A stretch of 64,000 nucleotides of DNA from Arsenophonus fragariae (GTDB taxonomy: Bacteria > Pseudomonadota > Gammaproteobacteria > Enterobacterales > Enterobacteriaceae). Positions 1 through 10,110 of this stretch are shown piece by piece (within the stretch, counting starts at the first letter, position 1; each line of letters begins with the position of its first letter). The stretch covers positions 1-64,000 of the forward strand of contig JBDPYZ010000006.1 in the NCBI GenBank assembly GCA_047291315.1, in the 5' to 3' direction. The notes under the pieces are model-generated. The model saw nothing but the letters and a program-made list of their open reading frames with translations. It was not told where the DNA came from and searched no databases. The translations under genes and the position numbers were made by a program.

Positions 1-271
1 TGCGGACTTATCGCTGTCCGGCAGGACGCTGGACGATTGGCTATGGTCATACGCAGGGTGTAACAGCGGGGATGATTATCAGTCAGTCACAGGCGGAAAG
101 GTTTTTAAAGGATGAAATCCGGCAGACAGAGGAAATAATTAACCAACTTGTGGCGGTCACGTTGACGCAGGCACGGCCGATGAATTTAACCGCTGGGTCT
201 ATGCTGACGGGGAAAAACTGACTGGACTGGTCAGACGGCGTGAGGCGGAACGGGAGACGTTTTTGTCATGA
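1..271 (+). pseudogene. Phage lysozyme (endolysin) remnant, 5' end outside window
   Basis: The third frame from base 3 reads the lysozyme core WTIGYGHTQGV followed by an LKDEI helix. A different frame (about 164-271) then gives the usual C-terminus, FNRWVYADGEKL and LVRRREAERETFL, ending in TGA. The family normally has about 35-40 more residues between these parts, so the gene carries an internal deletion plus a frame change. The enzyme would cleave peptidoglycan at lysis. Its stop overlaps the next gene in an ATGA junction, as in lambdoid lysis cassettes. The catalytic N-terminal part lies outside the window. Confidence 0.8.
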
Positions 272-735
272 TGCGCGGATCACTGATTGTCCTGCTGGCT
301 GTGATAACGGCCCTGTCGATTGGCCTGATGCATTATCGCTCAGAGTCCACCCTTTGGCGGGTGAAAGCGGAGCATGCCTGGCAACAGGCGGAAAAAACCG
401 AACATCAGATACAGACCCAACGTATTCAGTTTGACCGGCTGGCCGAGATGGACAAAAAACATTATCAGGAATTAACCCATGCAAGACAGAGGATTGAGGC
501 ACTTAGGCTGGATGTTGCTCGGGGTTTTAAGCGGCTGCGGGTCAATGCCACCTGCCCAAAAGAGTCCGGTACCCCTTCCTCCAGCGGCGTGGATGATGGC
601 GCCTCCCCCAGACTTACACCAGACGCTGAACAGGCTTATTACACCTTACGAGAGCAAATTGCTACGGTTACCGCCCAAATATTGGATCTTCAGGGTTACA
701 TCAAAACACAACGACTTGCGTCATCCCAACAGTGA
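268..735 (+). CDS. Rz-like inner-membrane spanin (i-spanin)
   Basis: The 155-residue product has an N-terminal membrane anchor (about residues 4-22), a long charged, probably coiled-coil periplasmic segment, and the Rz signature of an LRV-ATC stretch followed by GDD/ASPRL-type residues and YYTLREQI. Rz joins the outer-membrane lipoprotein Rz1 to fuse the two membranes in the last step of phage lysis. The ATG overlaps the stop of the lysozyme remnant (ATGA), as in a lysis operon. Length is normal for the family (about 150). It is one of the few intact frames in this prophage and is probably not under selection. Confidence 0.85.
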   Translation: MMRGSLIVLLAVITALSIGLMHYRSESTLWRVKAEHAWQQAEKTEHQIQTQRIQFDRLAEMDKKHYQELTHARQRIEALRLDVARGFKRLRVNATCPKESGTPSSSGVDDGASPRLTPDAEQAYYTLREQIATVTAQILDLQGYIKTQRLASSQQ

Positions 736-805
736 CCTCGATAAATCAAAATCAGCGGAAAAAGTGAAATTTGAGGATAAGGATTATGCCACCGCGCATT
801 CCTAG
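479..805 (+). CDS. Rz1-like outer-membrane lipoprotein spanin, nested in Rz
   Basis: A second frame inside Rz encodes a short lipoprotein signal ending in a lipobox (LSGC, Cys about residue 20). A proline-rich stretch (PLPPAAWMMAPPPDL) and the NRLITPYE end typical of Rz1 follow. Rz1 is normally about 60-65 residues. Here the frame runs on for about 45 residues of unrelated sequence past Rz, so the native stop has probably been lost. An internal ATG at 512 is an alternative start. The nested arrangement with Rz is the standard one. Confidence 0.7.
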   Translation: MQDRGLRHLGWMLLGVLSGCGSMPPAQKSPVPLPPAAWMMAPPPDLHQTLNRLITPYESKLLRLPPKYWIFRVTSKHNDLRHPNSDLDKSKSAEKVKFEDKDYATAHS

Positions 806-1117
806 CGCCTGTCGTAAACGCGGCTGAGCTAAGACAACTACCGATCGCAGTGGTTATTGTGAGACATATCGAAATCAGTGCTGTGGAAATTATCAGCAAG
901 GTAAAAGCCGTCATCAACGTGGCTATGGCTCGCACTGGGATAGGCTTCGTTTACGAATACTTAAACGTGATAAATATTTATGTCAGGCATGCTTAAAGAA
1001 CAGTTTGGTCAACGCCGCCAAAACCGTTGATCACATTCTGGCTAAATCCCATGGAGGTACTGATATCGAAAGTAATTTGCAAAGTCTTTGCTGGTAAGTG
1101 TCATCGAAAAAAAACGT
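786..1117 (+). pseudogene. Phage HNH endonuclease remnant
   Basis: The frame starting at 786 begins MPPRIPSACRKRG, meets an in-frame TGA at 825, then continues to an HNH core: RDKYLCQAC, VDHILAKSHGGTD and NLQSLCW. A TAA at 1095 follows, and a one-base shift restores CHRKKT, the expected continuation. The Cys-x2-Cys, DH and N-x-LQSLC elements identify the phage HNH nuclease that sits just upstream of terminase and takes part in DNA packaging. The following P27-type small subunit supports this. It is broken by one stop and one frameshift. Confidence 0.8.
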
Positions 1118-1177
1118 AGCAGAAAAAAGCAGATAAAGTAAGGGGAAGGGCGGATAAAAAGTTTACCACTTTCGCTT

Positions 1178-1513
1178 TTGGGACAGCCCTTCCGTCAAAT
1201 TTTTATTGCCGGGGAAAATGAAAATAAAATGGTGTTTTCTTCTTGGCCATTGGTATGTATTGATTATTCTGGATTAGTAGGAGGTTGTATTGCGGGGATA
1301 GCGGGTAATCCAGGTAAGAGCCCGCTAAATAAATATGCCCCCCGTTTTACCCCACTTAAAAATGTTAAACCGCCTGACTGGTTTATCGAAAACGGGATGA
1401 TGCTCGCGGTCACCATGTGGCAAATGACGGTAAAGGAGTTATGTGGTCAGGGGGTCATTTGCCTTACTGATCTGGCTGTGCTTGAGCGTTGGTGTGTTGC
1501 GTATCAAATATGA
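1178..1513 (+). CDS. Phage terminase small subunit, P27-like (possibly truncated)
   Basis: The product is 111 residues. From about residue 55 it shows a PPDWF segment, MMLAVTMWQMTVKELCGQGVI and a DLAVLERWCVAYQ stretch, the pattern of P27-family small terminase subunits that recognise phage DNA for packaging. The family is usually about 140-160 residues, so the C-terminus is short and a TGA cuts the frame. No large-subunit, portal or capsid genes follow, so most of the packaging and head module has been deleted. Assigned by motif only. Confidence 0.6.
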   Translation: MGQPFRQIFIAGENENKMVFSSWPLVCIDYSGLVGGCIAGIAGNPGKSPLNKYAPRFTPLKNVKPPDWFIENGMMLAVTMWQMTVKELCGQGVICLTDLAVLERWCVAYQI

Positions 1514-1574
1514 AAAAAACTGGTAACTGATATTATGAGTGATAGTACGTGTTTAATTGGTGCAACGGTCTACC

Positions 1575-2490
1575 CGATTAAAAACCCTGATTTGACGGCG
1601 AAAAAAGAGCAGGAAACGGAAATGAATCGGATGTGCAACAAGAAGTTCAAAATCAAATAACACAAATGGTCATGCCAAATCTGGATTATAATTTGATGCT
1701 CAAAGAGCAACAAATTCCTGATGATTATCGCGATCGCCGGTATCAGCTTGATAAATAAGTGTCGGATAAAACCTCGCAACTTTATGCAGAACAGACGGCA
1801 TTTCTGACATAGGAAGAACAAAAGTAGATCTAAATAATCAGGAATGCAGCTTTAAATAAGGAAAAGGTTTAAAAAGAGGGTAGCGAGGGATTAGGCAAAG
1901 GGTGGTAGGATTTTGGTGTTGAAACCGAAAACGTGTTTGATAACATGCGCAATATTACTAAAAATGCCTTCGACTGGATGTCAAATACGCTGGGTGATTT
2001 TGTCACAACTGGTAAATTTAATTTTGCTGATTTTGCGGAGTAGGTGGTTAATGATATTACTCACATGATTGTTAAAATGATGGTTTTAAAGGCACTAGAA
2101 TCAAGTTTAGGCAGAACCTCGCCTGGTAATTTCCTCGGGATAAAAGTGAATGCACTTGGCGTTGTTTATAATTCGCTGGGTTTAAGTGTCCATCGCAATA
2201 CCGTCGTCAATTCGCCGACTTTTTCCGGTTTACAAAAGGAATTAGGTTAATGGATGAAACAGATCCAGAAGCGATTATGCCCTTAACTGGAGGTCGTGAT
2301 GGGGCACATTGAGTGTCAGGTCTGTAGGCGGTTCATCTGAGAGCCAGGTATCTTCACAGGTTCATATTCATCAGATGATAAATGTAACAGGTAATGGTGA
2401 TAAAGCCTTGGTGGAGGTGGTACGACAGGGAGCGGAATTAGGCGCCAGAGAAGGAGAGAGCAGGGCTATTTGCGCGAATACAGTGTGATT
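1575..2490 (+). pseudogene. Lambda H-type tail tape-measure protein, C-terminal remnant
   Basis: The pieces read LYAEQTAFLT, then VETENVFDNMRN followed by AFDWMSNTLGDFVTTGKF, then DITHMIVKMMVLKALESS. This is the characteristic C-terminal region of lambda-type tape-measure proteins. Several in-frame stops (for example at 1756 and 2041) and frame changes break it. A glycine-rich tail and HIHQMINVTGNGDKALVE near 2365-2420 complete the C-terminus. The tape measure sets tail length; most of the N-terminal coding sequence is gone. Confidence 0.75.
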
Positions 2491-2521
2491 TTGTGACCAA
2501 TGAATGGACACAAAGACTAAT

Positions 2522-3209
2522 CATGGCGGTAATGGAATGGCCGAATAATATTGGGCCCTAATCAATGAACTGGCAGCTGGTCAGTAACAGTAAAACGTTA
2601 CAAGTGATGTTAATGGAAACTAGGCAATTCCTATTTCACCGATGCTGCGTTATTCGCCAACAGTTAATGATAAACTGAAAACCCTTTCTCCGTTTGGTAT
2701 TTTTAAACTCACCACCAATGACCAGGGAAATTTCCAGTATCGTCTTGGCATATTTTCTTCAGTTATCTGGCATTGGAGGAGGTGCTTTACTGATGTTCTA
2801 CCATCTGTTCCCAAATAAAATGGTAAAAGCGATAAATGACAGTCATGAGCTGGTTATCGCCGCCAGCCTAGATTTAAAATCCGGAGTGACGTGTGCGCGT
2901 ACTGGTGTCGGTGATTTAGTCATAGCAGGTGAGCTTTAGGGGGGTCGGGCATTTGGTAAGGTTGAGCATGTTAAGGAAGAAAACACTATCAGTCGGCAGC
3001 AATTGATATTATCTCTCTCTCTGCTGATTGGCGATGTGATGAGTGAGCGTAGCAGGGTTCGGAATGTACAATTAATGCTGGTTGCTATCAACAAAGCAGG
3101 AAAACCGGAAGTTGCTGGAGTCATTTTTGCGGAGCAAATCTCAACTATCGGCGTGACGACGGGCGAAGAAAATGTGGTTGCGGTTAGCTTATCAAACCGG
3201 TTTGAATGA
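2522..3209 (+). pseudogene. Decayed phage tail-region genes, function not recognised
   Basis: Near 2522-2600 a fragment reads MAVMEWPNNIGP then NWQLVSNSKT, the style of a short tail protein N-terminus. From 2694 to 3209 one frame gives two open pieces split by a TAG at 2937: ELVIAASLDLKSG, then SLLIGDVMSERSRVRN and GVTTGEENVVAVSLSNRF. I do not recognise the second protein. Its position between tape measure and tail-tip genes suggests a tail component. At least one in-frame stop and several frame changes are present. Confidence 0.4.
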
Positions 3210-3274
3210 AGCTTGTGTAAATGCTATTTCACACTACAATAGTGAACCATTTTTACGGATCAAAAGGCCACGTA

Positions 3275-3956
3275 ATGAAAAAAAGTATTACTGTTATTAA
3301 TTCCCTCGTTATTTTCTGGTCCTGCAATGGCAAAAGAAGGTGATATGACGATTTCTTTTGATTACGTAAATACACATTTTAACTGAGTTAAAGATAATAT
3401 TAATTTGATGCAAAACGATATTAAAACGGCAGAAGATGCTATAAATAAAAGTTTTGGTAAATCCGCTTTCGTTTCTTTAGATAATTATTCTAATTTAGGT
3501 GGCTTTTTTATGCGTTACCGGGAGGAAATTACCGACGACTGGGGAATTATTGCTTCGATCTCTTATTCCGCAAGAGATTATGATGGAAAATTGCACAGGC
3601 AAATAAAAATAATGGAAAAGACAGTATTAAAACACTAGGCACCGTTAAGGGGAATGCCGTTTCTTTGACGGTAGGACCAATTTATCGATTTAATGAATAT
3701 ATTAGTATTTACGGATTGATCGGAGGGACTTATAAAAAAGCGTCTTACAAATTAAGTTCGCAGGAGTTCAAAAACAATTTATCAGTTAGTAGTTCAGAAA
3801 CCTTTTAATCAGATAATAAAACTGACTTAGCTTATGGCGTTGGAATGCAAGTAAATGTTTACGAGAGAATCACTATTGATGTAGGCTATGAACGTTCAGG
3901 TAGTGGCGACTGGAAAACTGATGCGGTTTACTGTTGGTGTAGGGTATAAATTTTAA
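3275..3956 (+). pseudogene. Ail/Lom-family outer-membrane beta-barrel remnant
   Basis: A signal-like start (MKKSITVINSL) is followed, over several frames, by beta-strand pieces typical of Ail/Lom/OmpX proteins: GGFFMRYREEITDDWG, IYGLIGGTYKKAS, and a terminal VGYERSGSGDWK then TVGVGYKF ending in aromatic Phe. Frameshifts and in-frame stops occur near 3385, 3636, 3807 and 3925. Such proteins are phage-borne lysogenic-conversion surface proteins linked to adhesion and serum resistance; here it is dead. Confidence 0.75.
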
Positions 3957-4091
3957 TGCGACATCGAAACTGGGCAACCAGATTACCTAATACCTTAAGG
4001 GCGGTGATGAGTCGCCCTTTCATGGGGCGAACATGATTATTGTTTGTTTGCTGTTGACCGTGTAATTGCTGTTTGTGACTTTGACCCATGT

Positions 4092-4350
4092 TTAGACATT
4101 TGGGGACGTTATAAAAGTAAATGAGGGGGCGTATAGAGTATTAAAAAGTGAGTTTGACAATTTGCAACAAGGGATTTGTCGTTTTTTCAACGTTATTCCG
4201 GTTGAACAGGCTGTACGGGGCGATGTGGTGATGTTTGATGGCGATGAAGGGTTAACAACAGGGTTTTTTATGGGCACACAGGATTTAGGAAGTGACCGGG
4301 GTTGGGGCAAGACCGATTGACTTTTTTCCCTTGATGGCATGGAGAACTAA
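4092..4350 (+). pseudogene. Phage tail-assembly protein remnant (DUF6950-like)
   Basis: One frame reads FGDVIKVNEGAYRVL, then PVEQAVRGDVVMFD and TGFFMGTQDLG. It meets TGA at 4318 and ends LFSLDGMEN at a TAA just 3 bases before the J-like start. The RGDVV-x-FD core and the position immediately upstream of J suggest the small tail-assembly proteins of lambda-like phages, possibly DUF6950. The N-terminal half is missing and the frame carries a stop. Family assignment is tentative. Confidence 0.4.
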
Positions 4351-4353
4351 GTA

Positions 4354-6642
4354 ATGGGCAACAATGCACTCACAAGCGTTATTAGCATAGGATTGATGAT
4401 GGCTGGTGTACTGGCAATGGGCGGTTGGGGTCTTGCGTTAATTGCCGCAGGGTTTGCAGTTCAGACCGCTAGTTCATTATTGTTTCAGGAAAGCCGCCTG
4501 TGATGGCTATCGTGACCAGGCTGAACGAAAACAGATATTACGCTCGTCAGCCGCTTTAGAAAATTGGTCATTGTCGGTAAAACCGTGTATTCAGGCTTGC
4601 TCTTTTTTGCCGAAACAAAAAAAAGGGCGTAAAGGTATTAATGAAACACTGCATCTGACCATTGCGCTGGCTGCACACAAAATCAGCCGCATTGGTAATA
4701 TCTGATTTAACGATGAGTTGATCGGCTGGTTTGGTAATACCGCGAGTTACGAGCTACATAACGACCGAACCGATCCCGCCCCTTTTTTGTTAAAAGAAGC
4801 GCCAGGCTGGAAAAAGGATATGATTGGGAGAGTTCTGGCGTGGCTCAGATTTACCCTGACTTACGATGCAGAAAAATATCCGCACGGTATATACCTAATA
4901 TCAAAGTAGAAGTCTGGGGAAAAGAGATTTTTGACTCTAGGTCCAATAAAACCACTTGGAGCAGTAACGGTGCGCTGGTCATTTTAGACTATTACCGTAG
5001 TTATTTGAAGGTGCCAGATGGCGGTATAGATTTCAACGCCTTTAAAATTGCAGCGGATTTATGTGATGAATCGGTTACTACCCCAGAGGGTAAATCTGAG
5101 CCACGTTATACGTTAAATGGTGCTTACTAGTTATCAGAATCGCCCTCATCGGTCCTTGAACATATGCCCCGTTGTATTGGTGCAGAGTCGACATACATTG
5201 CGGGTCAACACGGCATATTAATGTGGGCTTATCATGAGCCGGCAACACTTAGAATTGAACTACACCAAATCATTGATATAGTGAATATTACGTCAGGGTT
5301 ACCGCTAAGTGATGCGACGAATGCCCTTTACGGTACGTTTATTGATGCGGAGCCAAAATATACTAAAACGGATTTTAGTCCAATTGTTATTGACAAATAG
5401 GTAGAAGAAGATGGTTGGAGATTAAGGAAAATATCGATTATCGCTTTGTCAGCAGTCCCTATCAGGCGAAACGGTTAGCTAATCTGTATTTACTAAAGAA
5501 GCGGGCGGGTAGACGTGTCCAGTTAACCTTAAATTTAGAATGACTACGCTTATCATCCTGGCGATGTGGTATTGTTTGATTTACCTAATCTGGGAATAAA
5601 AACGCTTGAATTTTAAGCGGCGGAATGGAAATTTCATCCACAAGAAGGCATGGAAATTTTATTAGAGGAAGACGGCGCTCATATCTACAAAGATATTATG
5701 GATGAGCCGTTTGAAAGCCGGCTTTTTACCGTGTTGCCAATGGGCGGCGTTGCCTCACCGATTGATCTTGTCTTTATGCCGATTAATATGGGTGATGTCG
5801 TACAAGGTTATTTGAGTTGGAAAAACCCAGCAGCAGATGTACGGCATAATGCCATTAATATCCTGGAAAACGGAAAAACGATCCAAAGCATTCCGGGGCT
5901 TGGTGAAAGAGTTGATATTGAGAGTTTGCCAAGAGGGACTTATCGCGTTGAAGTCAGAGCGGTTAACGCGGCGGGGGATTATTTTATAGACCACAATACA
6001 GGATTTTCAATTGAAGCGCCAGCCCTACCCGTTAATGTTGATATCTCTGTTGGGATGTTTTCATTGACCGCCGCACCAAGACTGGGTGACTCCGCAGCTT
6101 ATGACAGTACCTTTGAATTTTTATTTAGTGAAAAAAGGCTGGCGGATATATCAGAAAATGCAGTGATAAATTATGCAACCAAGGTAGGAAAAGGGCAGTT
6201 TTGGATACAGTAAGACCTTAAGGTGGATCATGAATATTTCTTCTATATTCGTACGATAAATAGTTATGGAAAATCAGCGTTTGTCGAGGCATCTGGCATA
6301 CTTGACAGTCTTCCAGCGGATAAGTCTTGGGCGGCAGCACAAAACTCGCTACAGGCGAAGTATGACCTGAAGAAGGGTGAGGCTTCTGCAACTTTTACTA
6401 ATCTGGTCAATATCCACTACGACGGTGTTGACTATGATGCGGGCATGGTGATGGGTGCTGAATTAAAAAATGGAAAAGTCAGTACTCAAATTGGCTTTAG
6501 CGCACGAACGTTCATCATCTACAACCCAGTTAATGGCAGAAAAGTGTCGATGTTTACTCTTCAAAATGGGCAAGCCTTTATCAATAAAGACAAACATTCA
6601 GGAACTATTAATCGGTTCTATTATCCAGTCAAAAAATTATGA
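4354..6642 (+). pseudogene. Phage tail tip / host-specificity protein J remnant
   Basis: The start MGNNALTSVIS with a hydrophobic stretch is followed by J-like pieces in shifting frames: ELHNDRTDPAPFLLKEAPGW, IPNIKVEVWGKEIFD, FNAFKIAADLCDESV, then fibronectin-like and C-terminal modules. The last is ATFTNLVNIHYDGVDYDAGM, the DUF1983 region of J proteins. Pieces of 187 and 139 codons remain open (5650-6213 and 6223-6642), but multiple stops and frameshifts separate them. J contacts the host receptor. It is far shorter than a normal J (over 1000 residues), so there are internal deletions too. Confidence 0.8.
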
Positions 6643-6709
6643 CACAGGTCAATCTGGATTTTACTGTAATATGGAAAGAGGACAGATGGAAAATATTGGT
6701 GTGGATAGC

Positions 6710-6742
6710 AAGGGTAAGATAAGGGTAAGATAAGGGTAAGAT
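6710..6742. repeat. Three perfect tandem copies of an 11-bp unit
   Basis: AAGGGTAAGAT is repeated three times head to tail without mismatch, just downstream of the J remnant. It is probably a slipped-strand expansion in neutral sequence; no function is apparent. Confidence 0.9.
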
Positions 6743-6827
6743 GAAGCAAACTAACACCACAAGTTAGTATAGCGGATAATCAGTGGCGATTAAGGGTACA
6801 AATTGGAAAAATTACGAGGGTATTTTA

Positions 6828-7007
6828 ATGTGGGGTTTTCAAATATGGGATGAAAATGGCTAAATTAATAATTCGGGCGTTATTCCGTTTTTAATAGTAG
6901 GTATTATCACGGTGAAGAAAAATCAAATAAACTTTAAATACCAATATGATTTGCCTTCGGGTTATAAATTAGACTACACACTGCTAGATAGAGTGGCGGA
7001 GATATAA
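6828..7007 (+). pseudogene. Small phage tail-associated protein remnant
   Basis: A 60-codon frame reads MWGFQIWDENG, an in-frame TAA, then NNSGVIPFLIVG and YQYDLPSGYKLDYTLLD, ending in TAA. The WGFQIWDENG opening resembles phage proteins of the DUF6453 type that lie between J and the tail fibre. The stop overlaps the next ATG (TAATG). The family call is weak. Confidence 0.35.
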
Positions 7008-7745
7008 TGGCAAATTTGAACACAAAGAATAAATTTGATATCAATATTATCAACGATGAAGTTATCGGTTATCCTTCCACCTTGGGTATACCCGCAGCAC
7101 CCGAAAAACAAATTTTAATATTCTACAGGAAGAGTTAATGTTTGGTTTTTATTTAACTGCTACTGATGGTACACCTTGGCTGCTACCTCAAAGCCCTCCG
7201 CTTTGCCTGAAGACTATTGAAACAGATGTAAAAAAAATCACTTAAGCTGCCGCCTGAGATATTGAGTTTGCGTTTTTTTCAATATGAGAAACAAAAAGGG
7301 CTGGCACGATATTATCTTTTTACTAATGAAGAGCAAAAATCTCCCAAGGGGCAATAGGGTGCTTGTTTTTGGGACGAAAAAGGGAAGTGTATAGTTCATA
7401 ATCAAAGCAAATCTCTAAATGTAAAGGGTTCTTTGAAAATATTAGTTCCGACAAAAATATTGGCATATTAGAAGATATAAAGAAAAAATTAATGGAAGTG
7501 TCGCCTTACTCGATACGGTTGCAGAATATGGATTTTTCCTTGTCAATCCTTACAATCCCCATGGCAGCCCCATATTTTTACCGGTGCTAGTTTTCTATGA
7601 ACCCTATGCGATAAAAAGCGGTAATACAACTGAGATAGGTTATCGCTATGAGGGTCAGTATTATGATGACAGAGATATCCACTCAGAAAGATTTACAGGT
7701 ATTCATAGCCCCGAATAGTTTATATCTATACTGCTGATTACGACT
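7007..7745 (+). pseudogene. Unrecognised phage protein, broken
   Basis: From ATG 7007 the pieces read FDINIINDEVIGYPSTLGIP, FYLTATDGTPWLLPQSPP, FFQYEKQKGLARYYLFTNEE and, near the end, IGYRYEGQYYDDRDIHSERF, each in a different frame. At least four frame breaks or stops separate them. It lies between the J remnant and the tail-fibre remnant, so it is probably a tail-associated or conversion gene. I do not recognise the family. Confidence 0.35.
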
Positions 7746-7758
7746 AAGGGAATCTATA

Positions 7759-8560
7759 ATGATATACAACACAGGCACTGTAATAATAGTGTTATGGTCA
7801 GCTATTATCAGAGGCACGGGCACAAAATGGAACAGTAATAATCCACTGGTATCAGTGGGTATGTTAATGCTTATCAAAAATGGTGATATGAACTATTCCT
7901 ACATGATTAAAGCCGTTAGCAGCGGTACAGAACTGCTTTTAGCGGAAGCAGCAACATTTAGCGCTACTGACACAACCTATATGATTAATCTTACTGAACC
8001 TAACAACAATAGTGATGCAGCCAGAGCACTGGTTGCCGCAAATACTTACATCTTGTACTTTTTGCAAAATATGGATACGTAGATGGGGGATAATGGTGTC
8101 GTTGGACTTACGTTACCGAGTGGGAAAACGGTTAAATTAGAATCGCTTAAAGCGCTACAGGAATTAGCTGCAGGGAAGACGGAAATAAGAAGTGTTGAGA
8201 AAAGAAAAAAAGCATTGGAAGGTAAAGCAGATGCAAGTGCTATTGATGAAATAGAAAAGTTACTTAAAGACAAGACAGATGCAAATAGCATTAAAGGAAT
8301 AGATGTTAATTATCCGGTCGGAGCGCCTATTCCATGGCTGCAAGCGACAGCACGAAAAGGCTATCTCATTTGCGACGGTGAAGAATTCGACAAAGTCAAA
8401 TGTCTCAAATTGGCACAGGCTTATCCTTCTGGTAGAGTGCCTTAATTACGCGGGGAATTATCCGTTGTTTTCCAACAGTAGAAAGAATGTTGATAAAAAG
8501 GAAGAACAGTATTAAGCAATCAGGAGGACGCTATCCGATCAAATGGCTAAATCAAATAAA
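7759..8560 (+). pseudogene. Phage tail fibre with collar domain, broken (copy 1)
   Basis: Two open pieces (7759-8082 and 8083-8445) are separated by a TAG. The first includes SYMIKAVSSGTELLLAEAAT, the second a helical spacer and then the collar motif VGAPIPWLQATARKGYLICDG with AQAYPSG. A frameshift near 8440 moves the LRGEF continuation into another frame, followed by RTVLSNQEDAIRS. Collar-domain fibres mediate host adsorption. Related remnants lie at 38893-39360 and 42309-42967. The stretch around 8505-8540 is close to identical to 42715-42750. Confidence 0.75.
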
Positions 8561-8819
8561 AAATTACATCAGTAGTTGATTATTAGTAACATTAAATATT
8601 GCTAATATAATGGTTTTACGCATAATTTTCATTTAACTTAATATAAAATAAACTTTTTTTCGATTTTTATGAAAATAAAGCGGTTCCTTTTTTTGTGATT
8701 TTAGTGCAAAATTTCGGGTTGCCTTACCCTGCATATTTTCCGACAACAACATTATCGAGTAATGAGAGGGCTCCTATGTAGGGGGGTTAGGTGAAAATAT
8801 TTTACTCAAATGGTGGATT

Positions 8820-9323
8820 ATGCAAGTTTTTATTATGCGTCATGGTGACGCAACTCTGAATGCAATTAATGATGAAGCAAGAGACATTACTCTTAAAGGA
8901 ATAGAAGAATCTAAATTAATGGCCAGTTGGCTAGCACAACAGAATCCAGTGTTCGAAAGAGTGTTTACCAGTCCATATTTAAGAGCAGTACAAACTTATC
9001 AGGCAATGCAGCCATTATTGTCATATTCAGGAGAGCACGAAGTATTAGCGGAACTTATGCCTTATGGAGATCCGCAATCTATTGCTAATTATTTGCAATT
9101 ACTTGCCGAGGGAGGTGTAAGAACAGCATTGATTGTTTCTCATTTGCCATTAGTCGGTTATTTGGTATCAGCTTTATGTCCACAAGAAATTCCACCTATG
9201 TTTGCAACATCTGCAATTGCTTATTTAGAGATGAATACGGAAATGCGGCTGGCTGAATATAGATGGCAACGCGGACCTTCTCAAATTTTACAAAGTGTTA
9301 ATAAACTAGCGGCACATTTTTAG
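8820..9323 (+). CDS. sixA: Phosphohistidine phosphatase SixA
   Basis: The 167-residue product begins MQVFIMRHGDA, giving the RHG phosphohistidine motif of the histidine-phosphatase superfamily at about residues 7-9. FTSPYLRAVQT and the second catalytic histidine in IVSHLPLVG are also present. SixA dephosphorylates histidine phosphotransfer domains such as that of ArcB and acts on PTSNtr components. Length matches the family (about 160). In E. coli it follows fadIJ; here the upstream neighbour is a prophage remnant, so fadIJ is not adjacent. It faces smrB, which starts 15 bases beyond its stop on the other strand. Confidence 0.92.
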   Translation: MQVFIMRHGDATLNAINDEARDITLKGIEESKLMASWLAQQNPVFERVFTSPYLRAVQTYQAMQPLLSYSGEHEVLAELMPYGDPQSIANYLQLLAEGGVRTALIVSHLPLVGYLVSALCPQEIPPMFATSAIAYLEMNTEMRLAEYRWQRGPSQILQSVNKLAAHF

Positions 9324-9338
9324 TTTGTATTTGATGTA

Positions 9339-9893
9339 TTATCTGCAGTGAGTTTCATCAGTTTCGACTAGGATCAGCAACGAAGAGCTACCTCCCCAAA
9401 CTTTGGGGGCTTGATGAAAAGCAATGATATTAGGATGTTGAGCCAGCCAAAGTGGGATTTGCTGTTTTAAAATGTGCTTTCCGTGACCATGCATAATACA
9501 GGCACAATGGATATTTTCTCTGTAGCAAGATGCGATTAGGGTTCCAATTTCTTGTTTAGCTTCTCGTTGGGATAAGCCATGTAAATCGAGAAATAGTTCG
9601 GGAATATAATTATTTCGACGTAATTTTTTTAGTTCATAAGGATTAATATTGGGTCGTAAATATCGAGTCGGTCCGTCTGCTTCAAGCGCTGGTTGATACT
9701 CATCTGAAAAGTAGTAACTGCTATCTAATTGTTCTTGAAATATACGTTTAGTGATAAATTGTGCTTTTGTTCGTTGATCTCGTGGCAGTGGATAATTAAC
9801 AATATCATGTATTAAAGGTTTGATCCCTGTAGTAGCTTCTTTAAATAGTTTAATTTCCTCAGCACTCAATTTGAACTTATTTTTCATTGTCAT
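9339..9893 (-). CDS. smrB: Ribosome rescue endonuclease SmrB (YfcN)
   Basis: The 184-residue protein has the Smr domain at about residues 95-175, with the DLHGL motif and the GHGKHIL loop that define the nuclease. SmrB cleaves mRNA between collided ribosomes and so starts rescue by tmRNA. The length matches E. coli (183). Two starts two codons apart (9893 and 9887) are possible; the second aligns best with the E. coli MKKK start. It is divergent from prmB and convergent with sixA, the same context as in E. coli. Confidence 0.9.
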   Translation of the reverse strand: MTMKNKFKLSAEEIKLFKEATTGIKPLIHDIVNYPLPRDQRTKAQFITKRIFQEQLDSSYYFSDEYQPALEADGPTRYLRPNINPYELKKLRRNNYIPELFLDLHGLSQREAKQEIGTLIASCYRENIHCACIMHGHGKHILKQQIPLWLAQHPNIIAFHQAPKVWGGSSSLLILVETDETHCR

Positions 9894-10100
9894 TCTATCA
9901 ATCAGTTAGTCAATTATTCTGTTAAGTTTATCTTAATTTTTCTGTTATTACCTTCCTTATAAGCAGCAATCTTTATAAGCTATTGTTAGTATTCTAATGT
10001 TAATTAATGTAATTGCTATAAAGTTCCTTAACAATAAGCTGATTTGTTAGGTAGTTCATGGCAGACTATCGGCATTAAATATATGAACCTTGTATTGGTT

Positions 10101-10108
10101 AGGAGGAA
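10101..10108 (+). promoter_or_regulatory. Strong ribosome binding site that fixes the prmB start
   Basis: AGGAGGAA lies just upstream of a TTG at 10111. The protein from that TTG begins MDKISIDE, matching the E. coli PrmB N-terminus, so this site selects TTG over the upstream in-frame TTG at 10090. Confidence 0.75.
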
Positions 10109-10110
10109 TT

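Noticed and set aside
10090..10110. Upstream TTG start for prmB at 10090
   Set aside because: The Shine-Dalgarno sequence lies between this codon and the TTG at 10111, and only the latter gives the family N-terminus.
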